From positions 124,001-188,000 of the forward strand of contig NZ_AUGV01000004.1 of assembly GCF_000422845.1 (NCBI RefSeq): DNA of 64,000 nucleotides, given 5' to 3'. The position numbers were made by a program, and so were the translations under genes. The stretch is from Oceanobacter kriegii DSM 6294. GTDB lineage: Bacteria > Pseudomonadota > Gammaproteobacteria > Pseudomonadales > Oceanobacteraceae. The first letter of the stretch is position 1. Every line of letters begins with the position of its first letter. The notes beneath the pieces were generated by a model. The model was not told the origin of the DNA, ran no database searches, and saw only the letters and a program-made list of their open reading frames with translations. Positions 1-9,527 of the stretch are shown here, one piece after another.

Positions 1-462
1 AACCGGCACCGCGATGTAAGGTTTGCCGTCCGACAAATACAACCACAGGGTTTCCAGCGCCCCCGGTGGCGCTATGGCACCGGACTCACCGGTTTGCCAA
101 ACCGCCATGTCCGGTATCTGGTCAATGTTGTCATTGAAGTCTGCCAGCCGAAAATCCGCCAGCCGGTTCAGCAAGTCGACGCCATCGTTCTTGCCGACCA
201 CAATTTCCATCGGCGTTTGCCAACTGGTGATGGGTGACGACACCAGCAAGAAGGCCTCCTGGGCCGCCAGTGTGTCCGCCAACAAAAACAGCATGGCTTC
301 AAGGTCGCCATAGATCGACCGTCCACTGGCCGATGCAAAGGCTTTGGCGCTTCGCTCTACGATTTGTCGCAAGCGGCTGTCACGTTGACTCTGTACCCTC
401 TCCCGGGAACGTCCTTGGTCATCGCCACAGGGGTACTTAAAATCAGATACAGGGCCCGGCAC
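1..462 (-). CDS. Unrecognised protein, N-terminal part (cut by window edge)
   Basis: An open frame runs on the minus strand from the left edge to a GTG at 460-462, with no ATG in frame before two upstream stop codons. GGAG lies 8 bases before the GTG, which is why I chose it. About 154 residues are visible. The first 25 are polar and Arg/Gln-rich; then comes a helix-like stretch (SAKAFASASGRSIYGDLEAM) and a mixed alpha/beta region with a Trp-Gln-Thr motif occurring twice. I do not recognise the family. The hydrophobic/acidic alternation would fit a sensory (GAF-like) or regulatory domain, but that is a guess. The stop and most of the C-terminus lie outside the window. No neighbour on the same strand is close enough to suggest an operon. 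Confidence 0.55.
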   Translation of the reverse strand, partial: MPGPVSDFKYPCGDDQGRSRERVQSQRDSRLRQIVERSAKAFASASGRSIYGDLEAMLFLLADTLAAQEAFLLVSSPITSWQTPMEIVVGKNDGVDLLNRLADFRLADFNDNIDQIPDMAVWQTGESGAIAPPGALETLWLYLSDGKPYIAVPV

Positions 463-717
463 TAACTCAGCTCCATCGGCACATATTCAACTTGAGCAGT
501 TGGCTCAAACAGAAAATTCAAGACTACTATTAACATTTCTATCAGAAACAACCCAGCATGGGAACTGGTGATCAAGAGATCAGAATTGATACCCTGTATT
601 AAGACTAGTGCGCTTTTAGAACTTTTCAGCATCACGCGATGCATTTGTTAGTATTTATTGAAACTCGATACCAAAAGACACGACTGTCTGCGCCATTGCC
701 ATTAAAAGAGGCCATCT

Positions 718-969
718 ATGTTCGACAAATCGGACCTGATCCAACTGGTGTCCTACCCGATGCCGTTTGGAAAATATCAGGGCAAAGTGATCATTGATCT
801 ACCAGAGGAGTACTTGTTGTGGTTTGCCAACAAGGGCTTTCCGGACGGCGAACTGGGCAAGCTGATGGCATTGGCATTGGAAATTCGCATTAACGGGCTT
901 GAGGACATCCTGACGCCGTTGCGCCGGAATTCACCAGTGCATCACAAAGGAAACCCTTCGATTCAGTAA
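718..969 (+). CDS. DUF3820 family protein
   Basis: The 83-residue product carries the DUF3820 signature near its N-terminus: Met-Pro-Phe-Gly-Lys-Tyr-x-Gly at about residues 15-22, followed by IDLPEEYLLWFANKGFP and a Gly-Leu-Glu near residue 65. Members of this family are small cytoplasmic proteins of unproven biochemical role; some annotations call them putative quorum-sensing-regulated factors, which I would not rely on. The ATG has AGAGG seven bases upstream. The next gene begins 28 bases after the stop on the same strand, so the two are probably co-transcribed. Confidence 0.88.
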   Translation: MFDKSDLIQLVSYPMPFGKYQGKVIIDLPEEYLLWFANKGFPDGELGKLMALALEIRINGLEDILTPLRRNSPVHHKGNPSIQ

Positions 970-997
970 CACGCCCCTTCTACTTTTCAGGATTCAC

Positions 998-1723
998 ATG
1001 ATTCGAATCGGCATTCTGGAGACAGACGAACTCTACCCCGACCTGCTGAGCGACTACCGTTCGTACGGTCATATGTTTCGCCAATTTCTGACGGCTCTGC
1101 CACACCCGTTAGCCAGCCAGCTGGAGTTTCGTAGCTATCAGGTGACGCAGATGGAATTCCCGCAGCAACCAAATGAATGTGATGCCTGGTTGGTCACCGG
1201 CTCAAAAACCGGCGTTTACGATAACGACCCATGGCTGGAGCCACTGGCTAACTGGGTGAAGCAATGCTTTGCAGCCGGAGTACCGCAAATAGGTGTGTGC
1301 TTTGGTCACCAGTTTCTGGCTCATCACCTTGGCGGCCATGCCGCGTTAAGCGACAAGGGCTGGGGCATTGGTGTTCGCGGCAGCGCCATTACCGCCTCAC
1401 CGTCCTGGTCGACCATCAAGGCCAGCCATTTACGCTTGATCTACAGCCACCGCGATCAGGTGTTATCACTACCACCGGAGGCACAACGACTGTCCGGCTG
1501 TGATTTCTGTCCGAACGCTGCGTTTTCGATCGACCGCCGGGTGCTGGCGTTTCAGGGCCACCCGGAATTCACGGCCACCTACTTACGACGATTGTTACCA
1601 CGTCGGCGGGAAGCCATTGGAGAGGAGCGCTTTAATGCGGGAATGGAAACATTGAACACCAGCACCGACGACACCCTGGCCGGTGTCTGGATGCTGGATT
1701 TTTTACGTCAAGACGGTTCGTGA
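998..1723 (+). CDS. Class I glutamine amidotransferase-like protein
   Basis: A single-domain (241 aa) class I glutamine amidotransferase of the GuaA-like type. The catalytic Cys is C101 in GVCFGHQ, and the partner His and Glu are H188 and E190 in FQGHPEF; all three triad residues are intact. Stand-alone proteins of this kind hydrolyse glutamine or gamma-glutamyl compounds, but the acceptor cannot be read from sequence. ATG at 998 has CAGGA at normal spacing. It follows the DUF3820 gene by 28 bases, suggesting an operon. Its 3' end overlaps the convergent CheW gene by 16 bases. It could act in gamma-glutamyl amine breakdown, as some relatives do, but no such pathway genes are next to it. Confidence 0.85.
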   Translation: MIRIGILETDELYPDLLSDYRSYGHMFRQFLTALPHPLASQLEFRSYQVTQMEFPQQPNECDAWLVTGSKTGVYDNDPWLEPLANWVKQCFAAGVPQIGVCFGHQFLAHHLGGHAALSDKGWGIGVRGSAITASPSWSTIKASHLRLIYSHRDQVLSLPPEAQRLSGCDFCPNAAFSIDRRVLAFQGHPEFTATYLRRLLPRRREAIGEERFNAGMETLNTSTDDTLAGVWMLDFLRQDGS

Positions 1724-3681
1724 AAACTCAGCGCCGGGAAGATGTCCGTGTACACCTCGGCCAGCTTGCCAAGATTTAACGATGGTGTGGTTTTCAGGCC
1801 TTCCGGGGTTTGCAGACCACACAAACTCCAGCACGCCTTGTATTGGCCATAGTCAACACCGTCCGGACGCGACAGCGCCGGGATGTCTACCTGCCGCTGC
1901 CATTGGGCAAACTGAATTTCTTTCAACGCCTGCACCATAAAGCCAACCCAGCCGTCACCGGCTCGCACCACCAGAACTTCTCCTTCCTGCTGAGTGGATA
2001 CCTGACCGATCAGTCCCGCCAACTGATAAACAGGCACTGCCCGACCGCGAACCGTGGCCAGCCCGCACAAGGGCGTGCCCGGCATATTGATACGATGACT
2101 CTGACGCAGTCGAAAGATTTCAACCACATCCCGAATTTGGCAGCACACTTCAACACCGGCATCGACAATCAGCATCTGCTGTAAGTGGAGGTCTTTTTCA
2201 ACGCCGTGTGCGGTATTTCCGGCCTTGCTGTGTTCCACACTGCCTGCTGTGTTCGTGTAAGTACTGGAGTCAGCTCCCGAATAGGCACTGGACGATAACC
2301 GTCGAGCCATGCTGGCTAACCGGCCAAGCGACTCTGTGGCGCGAATTCGATCGTCGTCAAACAGCAAAACAAAATCCGTACCGATGTTGGTTTTACCCTG
2401 CTTGTAGAGTTGTTCCAGCGGCAACACGCCCGTCATCAAATCACCGCCGGGCAAAGCGCCTTTGGGCAATGGCAAGGCTTCTACTGCAGGCGTTGGCAAA
2501 ACATCCAGCACCTCATCCACCATTAACCCCAGCAGTCCCTGAGGCATTTGGTAAATCAACAGCGGCAATCGACCGTTCCGTGACGGCGGCTCTTCATCGC
2601 TTTCCCAAAACAGCTGACTCCAGTCGGCAATGGCAATCGACTGATCTTGAAAACGGATTTCGCCAACGTACATTTCGTTATCAATGGGGGCGACGTCTAC
2701 ATCGTAGTCGGCCAGTGTGGTTTGAACCAGCCGCGCCTGAATCGCAAAATAATGACGCCGAATTCGCACCACCAGCACGTGCGGGGCATAGGTCGGTGGC
2801 GGACGCCTGGCTTCGCTGCCTGACTTGGCGTTTGTATTTGTGTTGGTATTGGTGCTTGCATGTTTACCATCAAGGCCGGACTCATCGTCGCTAACCAGCG
2901 TTAGTGCCTCAGCCGTGTGGGAGCCTGACGCATCGGGCATGTCGCTGTTCGCGTCGCCATTGTTAGCTCTGCTTTCAGAGCCATTCGCAGCTGTGTCAGC
3001 ATCCGGCTGCTCACTGCTAACAGGCTTCAAAGCTCGTTGGACACGCAGAGGTTCTACCCGGGTCAGCGGCACACCGGGAATCGAAAACAGCGCTTGCTCG
3101 TCAATCAAGAGCGCCGTTTTGGCACCGGATTGACTGGGCGACGAGTCCGACTCCAGCGTGTAACTGCCCAGCACCAGGCGACTATTTCGAGGCTGACTGG
3201 CGACATCAGAATGGCTTGCACCCGAGCTACTGACAGCACGAGCACCAGCGTCATTCCAAAGGTCATTCCAAACGCCGTTGTAATTGGCATCGAAACACAA
3301 GTGAGAAAACTGATCCGGCTTTACTTTCAGCACATCCACCACGGCATCAATGACCAAGCCCAGCAGGCAATCATCAAAGCGCAGAATGGCCACCACGTCG
3401 GACTGTTCAGGCGCAGGTTGTTCTGACGCATATGCCTCAGAAACGTCCTGTGCGCCGTAATGCATCACCCCGGACAGATCCATCACCGGCACCTGAACAC
3501 CGCGTAACAGGATGAACCCCATCACACAGGGAGCCGAACACACCGGCGTCAGCAACTCCGACATGGGAACCACTTCACGCACCACCTCCAACGGGAAGGC
3601 AAACACCTCACCCTTGTGTATCAGTGCGGCAAGCCGCTCGTGGTCGGGTGCCAGCGTCTGGATGCCCTGGCCGGGCTGCAT
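1708..3681 (-). CDS. Triple CheW-domain protein
   Basis: About 657 residues holding three CheW-like domains: roughly 15-205, 300-446 and 500-648. Each shows the CheW pattern of a short strand pair, a Gly/Arg-Gly-x-x-x-Pro-Val-x-Asp-Leu core (LLRGVQVPVMDLSG in the first, VRGRAVPVYQLAGL in the third) and a VxDAVxDVL-type strand. Linkers are Ser/Asn-rich; one contains a Thr-Asn dipeptide run. CheW domains couple receptors to a CheA kinase; single proteins with several domains may act as scaffolds. The upstream chemoreceptor stop (3684-3686) is two bases from this ATG, so the pair is surely one operon. A TTG at 3687 overlapping the receptor stop is an alternative start. No CheA, CheB or CheR lies in the window. 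Confidence 0.85.
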   Translation of the reverse strand: MQPGQGIQTLAPDHERLAALIHKGEVFAFPLEVVREVVPMSELLTPVCSAPCVMGFILLRGVQVPVMDLSGVMHYGAQDVSEAYASEQPAPEQSDVVAILRFDDCLLGLVIDAVVDVLKVKPDQFSHLCFDANYNGVWNDLWNDAGARAVSSSGASHSDVASQPRNSRLVLGSYTLESDSSPSQSGAKTALLIDEQALFSIPGVPLTRVEPLRVQRALKPVSSEQPDADTAANGSESRANNGDANSDMPDASGSHTAEALTLVSDDESGLDGKHASTNTNTNTNAKSGSEARRPPPTYAPHVLVVRIRRHYFAIQARLVQTTLADYDVDVAPIDNEMYVGEIRFQDQSIAIADWSQLFWESDEEPPSRNGRLPLLIYQMPQGLLGLMVDEVLDVLPTPAVEALPLPKGALPGGDLMTGVLPLEQLYKQGKTNIGTDFVLLFDDDRIRATESLGRLASMARRLSSSAYSGADSSTYTNTAGSVEHSKAGNTAHGVEKDLHLQQMLIVDAGVEVCCQIRDVVEIFRLRQSHRINMPGTPLCGLATVRGRAVPVYQLAGLIGQVSTQQEGEVLVVRAGDGWVGFMVQALKEIQFAQWQRQVDIPALSRPDGVDYGQYKACWSLCGLQTPEGLKTTPSLNLGKLAEVYTDIFPALSFHEPS

Positions 3682-3683
3682 GT

Positions 3684-6600
3684 TCAATGAACCGTCGCCC
3701 GCAGCTGGTGAATCATTTCCTTCACATCTTCCGCTTGTATGCGTTGCTGCTCGGCTGCCTGGGTAATGCCTTCAACAATGTCCATGGTGCCAGACACCCG
3801 CTGCATGATGGTTTGAATCTGATCGGCGGTTTGCTGACTGATGCGCTCGCCTTCTTCTACGTCGTTCTGGGACGTTTTGATCTGCTCATTAATGTCATTG
3901 GCCGCCACCGAACAACGCTCGGCCAGTTTGCGCACTTCGGTTGCCACCACCGAGAAACCGACACCGTATTCGCCAGCGCGGGCCGCTTCGATGGCCGCAT
4001 TGAAGGCCAACAGGTTGGTCTGCCCCGCAATTTCACTGATGATGCCAACAATCTCGGCCACTTTTTCGGAGTTACCGCGAATCCGGCGGGTGGTCTTGAG
4101 CGATTCCTGCAACGACTTCAGGCCATTTTCAGCCACCGCTGTAGTTGTCGAGACGTTGTTGGAGGCCGTTTGAGCGCCCTGGGAAATCTCGGAAATCGTG
4201 TCCAACAGTTTGCTGACGCAGTCGGTCATTTCCATCGATTTTTTCATCATCTGGTCTTCCAGCTCCACTTCCTTAGTGATGTCGTAGGCATACTTGATGA
4301 CCTTCACCACCCGGCCGTTGAGGTCCTTGATCGGGTTATAGGTTGCCCGAATCCAGACATCCCGGTCGAACTTGCCCAGTCGTTTGAAACGCCCTGACAC
4401 AAACTCACCCTCGCTCAACTTGAGCCAGAAATCCCGATACTCTTCGCTGGTGACGTAATCCTGAGAGCAAAACATGCTGTGATGCTGACCGCGGATCTCC
4501 TGCAAGGTGTAGCCCATGGCCACCAGGAAATTGCGATTGGCGCTGAGCACATTGCCTGACAGGTCGAATTCCACCACCGCCTGCCCCAGGTCGATGGCAT
4601 TTACCTTGGCCTCAAACTCGACGTTACGCAGCTTGGGCAGAGTGACATCGGTGGAATACTCCACCACTTTCACCACCCGCCCCGATGGATCGAACACCGG
4701 GTTGTAACTGCCCTGCACCCACAGTTCGCGCTTGCCTTTACCGATGCGTTTAAATTCACCGGTTTCGTATTCACCACGCTCCATCTTTTCCCAAAATGAC
4801 TGGTAATCCGGCGACGAGCTTTCTTCATCCGGCACAAACATGCGCTGATGACGGCCCGCGATTTCACTCATTTCGAAGCCGTACAACAACAGGAAGTTGT
4901 TATTGGCGGTCAGCACACGCCCCTCAATGTCGTATTCAATAATGGCCTGGGAGCGGTCGATGGCTGACAGCTTGCCCTCAGCATCCAGCGTTTGTTTCTT
5001 GCGGTTGGTGACGTCATAAGCCACCACAATGGTTTTCTTGTGCAGGCCATCCAGCCCCATAACCGGGCTCAGGGTTGCACTGACCCAAATCTCGCGACCG
5101 CCAGCCCCCAGCAATTTGAATTCGCCCGACACCGCGCGCCCCTCGCGTACTTTTTGCAGGTTTTCCAGACGCGTGGAACTACGGATTTCTTCCTCATGCC
5201 TGAGCTTGGTTTCCTGCTCACCGACCAGCTCACTGGCGCTATAGCCCAGCACGCGTTCGGCCTCTTCGTTAATACCCGTGATGGTGCCTTCGCTGTCGAT
5301 GTCGATCACGCAGCAACTGGCCGATACCGCATCCATCCGCACCTGATTTTCCAGCGAGCGTTGCTTGGTCTCGGTAATGTCGATCATGTACTTGACGACT
5401 TTTTTGGGACGACCGGCATGGTCAAAGATGGGATTGTAGGTGGCCTGAATCCAGATGCGCTTGCCCGACTTGGTGATCCGCTGGAACTCACCGCTTTCGT
5501 AATCGCCTTTTGCCAGCTTGTGCCAGAACGCCCGGTACTCCGAGCTACTGGCTTCATCCCTGTCGACAAAAATGCTGTGATGCTGACCGCGGATTTCATC
5601 CATGCTGTAGCCCAGCCACTTCAGGGCATTCATATTGGCATCCAGCAAATTGCCTTTGAGGTCAAACTCCACCACGCCCTGTGAACGGGCAATGGCCGCG
5701 ACCTTGCCGTCATCGTCCATCGCCTTCAGTTTTTGGGCGGTGATATCGGTTGCGAACTTGACGACTTTGTAAGGGGTTCCGGAGATATCCAGAATCGGCG
5801 TATACAGTGCCTGCACCCAGGCCTGCTCACCATCCCGGCGAATCCGCAGGAATTCACCGGATTGGGATTTTCCTATCGCCAGGTTCTCCCACATGGAGCG
5901 GTACTGCTCGCTGTTAGCGTATTCCGGTGTACAAAACATGGTGTGGTGCTGACCGACAACATCGTTGTGAGCGTAACCGGAATATTGCAGGAAGCGCTCG
6001 TTAACGTTCAGAACCTTACCTTCCAGATCAAACTCGGCAACGATCTGGGCGCTGTCGATAGCAGCCATACGGGCCTCAGCTTCCAGATTATTGAGTTTGT
6101 TATCGGTAATATCCTCAAGGTCGATAACAATGCGCTGCAAGCGCTGTTGGGCATCCATGATGGGCACAAAAGCACACTTCAGCCAGGCTTGGGCACCGTC
6201 CAGCCGACGGAACGGAAAATCACCGACCCGATCCTGCCCTTGCTGAAGGTCTTTCCAGATGCTGGTGTAGGTGTGGCCCGTGCGAAAATCGGCATCGCAG
6301 AGGGTATCGAATTGCATGCCGCCCAAGGCTCCACCTTCGCAGCGAAAGATTTTCTCAGCGGCATAGGTAGCCTGGCTGATTCGGCCATCAGCACTTGCTT
6401 CGATGAGCGGCCGAAACCGCCGCATGGAAGATACCCAGTTGTCGTTATCGCGATTCTTACCGGCGTCGTCGGTAATATCATTGGAAAGCTGCAACACGCC
6501 CACTACCATACCGGCATCGCCTTTCACGGGTATGTAGCTGGCGTCCACCTCCATATCCCAGCCGTCCAACGTGGTACGGATAAACTGACCATAAATGGCT

Positions 6601-6908
6601 TCGCCAGAACGCAGCATTTCCCAGAATTGCGGGTACTCCGGCGATTCCACTTCTTCGTAGGTGCACAGCTGTTTGTGACTCAGGTTGCCAACGTCTTCCC
6701 GAGCATAGTGATAGGTTTCCAGAAAGCGTTCGTTGCAGTCTTGCAGATGCCCTTCAAGGTCGTAGTAGGCAATGCATTGTCGCCGGTCCAGCATCGTCAG
6801 CAACGACTTTGCCTTGGCGAGTGCTAAAGACTCCGCCGCTTCCGCTTGTTGCGATATGCACTGCCCAAGCACATCAATCACATTGAGGTTGGTTTGCTGA
6901 TCTGACAC
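3684..6908 (-). CDS. Soluble seven-PAS methyl-accepting chemotaxis-type protein (BdlA-like)
   Basis: A 1074-residue protein without signal peptide or membrane segment. Seven PAS domains of about 122 residues stand in tandem from about residue 40 to 890, most ending in a DIT/DVT motif, with a recurrent GQHHxMF segment (PAS 3, 4 and 7; weaker in the others). The C-terminal 170 residues form a short MCP signalling domain with the hairpin tip [22 protein letters not shown]. This matches the plan of Pseudomonas BdlA (PAS-PAS-MCP, cytoplasmic), but with seven PAS domains. Start is GTG at 6908, with GGCGGA upstream. Directly followed by the triple CheW gene. The PAS domains probably sense a redox or small-molecule signal; the ligand is unknown. 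No NWETF-type C-terminal pentapeptide is present. Confidence 0.9.
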   Translation of the reverse strand: MSDQQTNLNVIDVLGQCISQQAEAAESLALAKAKSLLTMLDRRQCIAYYDLEGHLQDCNERFLETYHYAREDVGNLSHKQLCTYEEVESPEYPQFWEMLRSGEAIYGQFIRTTLDGWDMEVDASYIPVKGDAGMVVGVLQLSNDITDDAGKNRDNDNWVSSMRRFRPLIEASADGRISQATYAAEKIFRCEGGALGGMQFDTLCDADFRTGHTYTSIWKDLQQGQDRVGDFPFRRLDGAQAWLKCAFVPIMDAQQRLQRIVIDLEDITDNKLNNLEAEARMAAIDSAQIVAEFDLEGKVLNVNERFLQYSGYAHNDVVGQHHTMFCTPEYANSEQYRSMWENLAIGKSQSGEFLRIRRDGEQAWVQALYTPILDISGTPYKVVKFATDITAQKLKAMDDDGKVAAIARSQGVVEFDLKGNLLDANMNALKWLGYSMDEIRGQHHSIFVDRDEASSSEYRAFWHKLAKGDYESGEFQRITKSGKRIWIQATYNPIFDHAGRPKKVVKYMIDITETKQRSLENQVRMDAVSASCCVIDIDSEGTITGINEEAERVLGYSASELVGEQETKLRHEEEIRSSTRLENLQKVREGRAVSGEFKLLGAGGREIWVSATLSPVMGLDGLHKKTIVVAYDVTNRKKQTLDAEGKLSAIDRSQAIIEYDIEGRVLTANNNFLLLYGFEMSEIAGRHQRMFVPDEESSSPDYQSFWEKMERGEYETGEFKRIGKGKRELWVQGSYNPVFDPSGRVVKVVEYSTDVTLPKLRNVEFEAKVNAIDLGQAVVEFDLSGNVLSANRNFLVAMGYTLQEIRGQHHSMFCSQDYVTSEEYRDFWLKLSEGEFVSGRFKRLGKFDRDVWIRATYNPIKDLNGRVVKVIKYAYDITKEVELEDQMMKKSMEMTDCVSKLLDTISEISQGAQTASNNVSTTTAVAENGLKSLQESLKTTRRIRGNSEKVAEIVGIISEIAGQTNLLAFNAAIEAARAGEYGVGFSVVATEVRKLAERCSVAANDINEQIKTSQNDVEEGERISQQTADQIQTIMQRVSGTMDIVEGITQAAEQQRIQAEDVKEMIHQLRATVH

Positions 6909-7038
6909 GCCGATTTCCGCCTATCGATTTAGAAATACCTTATGTTGGTATAGCAGCGAAACCGGATAAGCGGTGGTAAAACAGCGGAAAAGACAGGATG
7001 AACGCGATGTTTACAGAGGTATCACGAGCTCAGGAGAT

Positions 7039-7362
7039 TTAGTAACCGGGCCCGACCTGGTGGGGTTCCAGCTCCAGATGGGCAACCCGCTGGCCACGCA
7101 AATGGACTTCGCCTTTGTAGCGGCGCTCACCGGTTGACGAAAATTCAAAGCCATAACGGCGTTCCAGGCAAAACCGTCCAGCGGCGTTACGGCTCGGTCG
7201 TATCGACTCCAGCACCAGCGTGTCGTCCAGCAACTGCACCCACTCCTGCTGGCAAGCCTTGCGGACGTGTTTCAGGGCCAATGAACGGGCTCGCTGCTGC
7301 ACCATCCAGAACATCCAAACCAGCGCCAACAAGATTGGAATCAACAAGCTTTCCAGCGTCAC
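7039..7362 (-). CDS. DUF3301 family membrane protein
   Basis: A 107-residue protein with one N-terminal membrane segment (LLIPILLALVWMFWMV) followed by a short basic cytoplasmic domain rich in Arg and ending in a strand pair (FEFSSTGERRYKGEV). That layout and the GERRY/HLELEP motifs fit DUF3301, a small gammaproteobacterial inner-membrane family of unknown role. An ATG exists 105 bases further upstream, but the added residues have no family counterpart and would read through the divergent promoter of the parvulin gene. The GTG at 7360-7362 has GGGG at 8 bases and begins just before the membrane segment, so I prefer it. Confidence 0.75.
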   Translation of the reverse strand: MTLESLLIPILLALVWMFWMVQQRARSLALKHVRKACQQEWVQLLDDTLVLESIRPSRNAAGRFCLERRYGFEFSSTGERRYKGEVHLRGQRVAHLELEPHQVGPGY

Positions 7363-7460
7363 AACCACGTCCCCTAACCCGAAAAGCGGCAGTGTGACCC
7401 CGCCCCGTCCGGATCGCAACAAGGAAGCACCCGGCACCAGTGAATTGTGTGTTTTTTGTA

Positions 7461-7489
7461 CTGGCATGCCGGTGCCATTCTGGTATAGT
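7461..7489 (+). promoter_or_regulatory. Sigma-70 extended -10 promoter for the parvulin gene
   Basis: CTGGCA (7461-7466) and TATAGT (7484-7489) are separated by 17 bases, and the -10 is preceded by TGG, an extended -10 motif. The parvulin ATG lies about 28 bases downstream of the expected start of transcription. Seen by eye, not tested. Confidence 0.6.
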
Positions 7490-7522
7490 CCGCCGCCCTG
7501 TCAGATCAGCCGGAGAATTTCC

Positions 7523-7801
7523 ATGCCACGCGCCTGCGCTCGCCACATTTTGGTAAAAACCCGCGAAGAAGCGGAAAAGCTGAAAACCCAATTGGCCAAG
7601 GGAGCAGATTTTGGCAAATTGGCCATGAAACACTCCACCTGCCCGTCCAAGCGTAATGGCGGCAGCCTGGGTGAATTCAGCAAAGGTGACATGGTCAAGG
7701 CCTTCGATGACGTTGTGTTCAAGGGCCCCCTGCTGAAAGTGCAGGGACCGGTGAAAACCCAATTTGGCTATCACCTGATTGAAACCATTTACCGTAACTG
7801 A
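7523..7801 (+). CDS. ppiC: Parvulin-type peptidyl-prolyl isomerase PpiC
   Basis: A 92-residue stand-alone parvulin, the same size as E. coli PpiC (93 aa), with no signal peptide, so cytoplasmic. It begins RARHILVKT-like (ARHILVKTREEAEKL), with the typical His-Ile-Leu strand, the KHSTCPS loop, NGGSLGEFSKGDMVKAFDD, and the C-terminal TQFGYHLIE strand containing the second active-site His. It catalyses cis-trans isomerisation of peptidyl-proline bonds. The ATG at 7523 has GGAG eight bases upstream; the frame is open further upstream, but that part overlaps the divergent DUF3301 gene and is not coding. It has its own extended -10 promoter. Confidence 0.93.
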   Translation: MPRACARHILVKTREEAEKLKTQLAKGADFGKLAMKHSTCPSKRNGGSLGEFSKGDMVKAFDDVVFKGPLLKVQGPVKTQFGYHLIETIYRN

Positions 7802-7868
7802 TCGACCGCTCAACTTTATCACCCGGCCTCCGAAGACGGAGGCGCCTGCCAACAGACGGAGAGACACC

Positions 7869-8927
7869 ATGTTGCAAGCCGGCACTTATGCCCAAATGAC
7901 CGTAGAAGAATTCCTGCCACAAGGCGCTTACCTGCAAGATGACGAAGGCGAACGCGTGTTACTGCCGAATCGTCAGGTGCCTGACGGCTGTCAGGTTGGC
8001 GACAAGCTGAAGGCTTTTATCTACCTGGATTCTGAAGATCGCTACATCGCTACCCTGCAACGCCCGCGCATTCAGCTGGGCCAGGTGGCCAACTTGCAGG
8101 TCGTTGATGTTAACCGCACCGGTGCCTTCATGGACTGGGGGCTGCCGAAAGACCTGTTCGTGCCTTTCGCCGAGCAAAACCAGCGCATGGAAGAAGGCAA
8201 AAGCTATGTGGTGTACCTCACTGAAGACAACACCGGCCGTCTGATTGCCACCAGCAAACTGAACCGCTACATCAAGGATCGTGCGGTATCGGAAGGCGCC
8301 TGGCAGGCGGAAGGCGAACCGCTGCTGAAGAACGGTGAAGCCGTCAAACTGCTCATAGCCCAGCGCACGGATCTGGGCTACAAGGCGGTGGTAAACAACC
8401 AGTTCTGGGGCGTGCTGTATAACGACGACATTCGTACCGCCGTTCGCACCGGCATGAAACTGGATGGCTTTGTCAAACGCGTGCGCGAAGACGGCAAACT
8501 GGATTTATCGCTGGAGCCTGTGGGCCACAAACGTGCCCTGGATCTGGCTGGTCGCATTATGAAAAAGCTGGAAGCAGGCCCCGGCATCATGGCGGTCAGC
8601 GACTCCAGCCCGGCCGACCTGATCGAAATGCACTTTGGTTGCAGCAAACGTGCCTTCAAACAAGCCATTGGCAACTTGTACAAGGAACGCAAGATCATCA
8701 TTGAGCGTGACAAGATTCGTCTGGCCACCGATGAAGATCGCAAAGCGGCTAAAGCCGGTAAAAAACCGTTTACCAAGCCAGCACCGGCTGACGTCGAAAA
8801 ACGCGAACCTAAACAAGCCGCCGCTAATTCATCCGATGACGGCAACAAGAAACCCGCCGGTCGCAAATGGGTGAACAACCGCAAAAAGAAAGACAGTACG
8901 CTGTCACTGAAAGCGCGTAAGAAGTAA
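7869..8927 (+). CDS. S1-domain RNA-binding protein, CvfB/YitL family
   Basis: A 352-residue protein of the CvfB family. It has tandem S1-like OB domains: residues about 1-65, 66-135 (GQVANLQVVDVNRTGAFMDW is the classic S1 strand pattern, followed by LPKDLFVPF) and 145-225, then a winged-helix domain near 230-290 (LIEMHFGCSKRAFKQAIGNL). A Lys-rich tail of about 55 residues follows, which could add RNA affinity. CvfB proteins bind RNA and affect virulence-factor expression in Staphylococcus; the role in gammaproteobacteria is not established. ATG at 7869 is preceded by GGAGAG. It follows ppiC by 67 bases on the same strand, so shared transcription is possible. Confidence 0.85.
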   Translation: MLQAGTYAQMTVEEFLPQGAYLQDDEGERVLLPNRQVPDGCQVGDKLKAFIYLDSEDRYIATLQRPRIQLGQVANLQVVDVNRTGAFMDWGLPKDLFVPFAEQNQRMEEGKSYVVYLTEDNTGRLIATSKLNRYIKDRAVSEGAWQAEGEPLLKNGEAVKLLIAQRTDLGYKAVVNNQFWGVLYNDDIRTAVRTGMKLDGFVKRVREDGKLDLSLEPVGHKRALDLAGRIMKKLEAGPGIMAVSDSSPADLIEMHFGCSKRAFKQAIGNLYKERKIIIERDKIRLATDEDRKAAKAGKKPFTKPAPADVEKREPKQAAANSSDDGNKKPAGRKWVNNRKKKDSTLSLKARKK

Positions 8928-9039
8928 TCCCTACCTGTAAATATATGGCGGCTATTCAGCTGGCTTAAGCCGGTTCGATAGCCGTCCAGCAACATGCCCC
9001 ACGCCCGAATCGAACCGGGCACGTTAATGGAGCCCAACC

Positions 9040-9504
9040 ATGGCTTACTGGCTGTTCAAAACCGAGCCCGACACCTTTGGCATCGACGACCTGAAGCAGC
9101 GTCCGAACCAAACCGAGCATTGGGATGGGGTGCGTAACTATCAGGCCCGCAACTTTCTTCGTGACGATATAAAGGAAGGCGACTGGGTGTTCATCTACCA
9201 CTCATCCTGCAAACTGGTCGGCATCGCCGGACTGGCCCAGGTGGTGCGCGAAGGCTACCCTGACCACACCCAGTTCGACAGTCAGTCAAAATACCACGAT
9301 GAAAAATCCGACCCGGACAACCCGCGTTGGTACATGGTGGATGTGAAATTCAGCGAGCGCTTCAACAAGGTATTGCCGTTGAAGGCGATCAAGGAAATGC
9401 CGGAAATCCGCGAACTGGGACTGGTCAAGAAAGGCCACCGACTGTCGATTATGCCGGTGACCGAAGAAGAAGCTGAGTTGCTGTTATTGCGGGCCAGAGG
9501 CTGA
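9040..9504 (+). CDS. EVE domain-containing protein
   Basis: A 154-residue single EVE domain, opening with the diagnostic AYWLFKTEPDTF and continuing with HWDGVRNYQARNFLRDD and a GDWVFIYHSSC strand. EVE domains are PUA-like folds that bind modified bases in nucleic acid; stand-alone bacterial members resemble eukaryotic THYN1. Substrate unknown. The ATG at 9040 has GGAG nine bases upstream. The gene stands alone between CvfB and the convergent phzF-like gene. No restriction-modification gene is adjacent, so there is no sign that this copy serves as a modified-DNA sensor in a defence system. Confidence 0.9.
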   Translation: MAYWLFKTEPDTFGIDDLKQRPNQTEHWDGVRNYQARNFLRDDIKEGDWVFIYHSSCKLVGIAGLAQVVREGYPDHTQFDSQSKYHDEKSDPDNPRWYMVDVKFSERFNKVLPLKAIKEMPEIRELGLVKKGHRLSIMPVTEEEAELLLLRARG

Positions 9505-9527
9505 TCCTCTGGCCGCGATCCAGACCA

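Noticed and set aside
462-644. A 60-codon minus-strand frame before the left-edge gene
   Set aside because: No ribosome site, and it overlaps the GTG start of the left-edge gene in a different frame.
5733-6827. A 364-codon plus-strand frame
   Set aside because: Lies opposite the PAS array of the receptor gene; no start site or motif of its own.
8943-8985. Hairpin after the CvfB gene as a terminator
   Set aside because: Two nested inverted repeats (GGCGGCTAT/ATAGCCGTC and GGCTTAAGCC) are visible, but no T run follows, so I do not call it a terminator.
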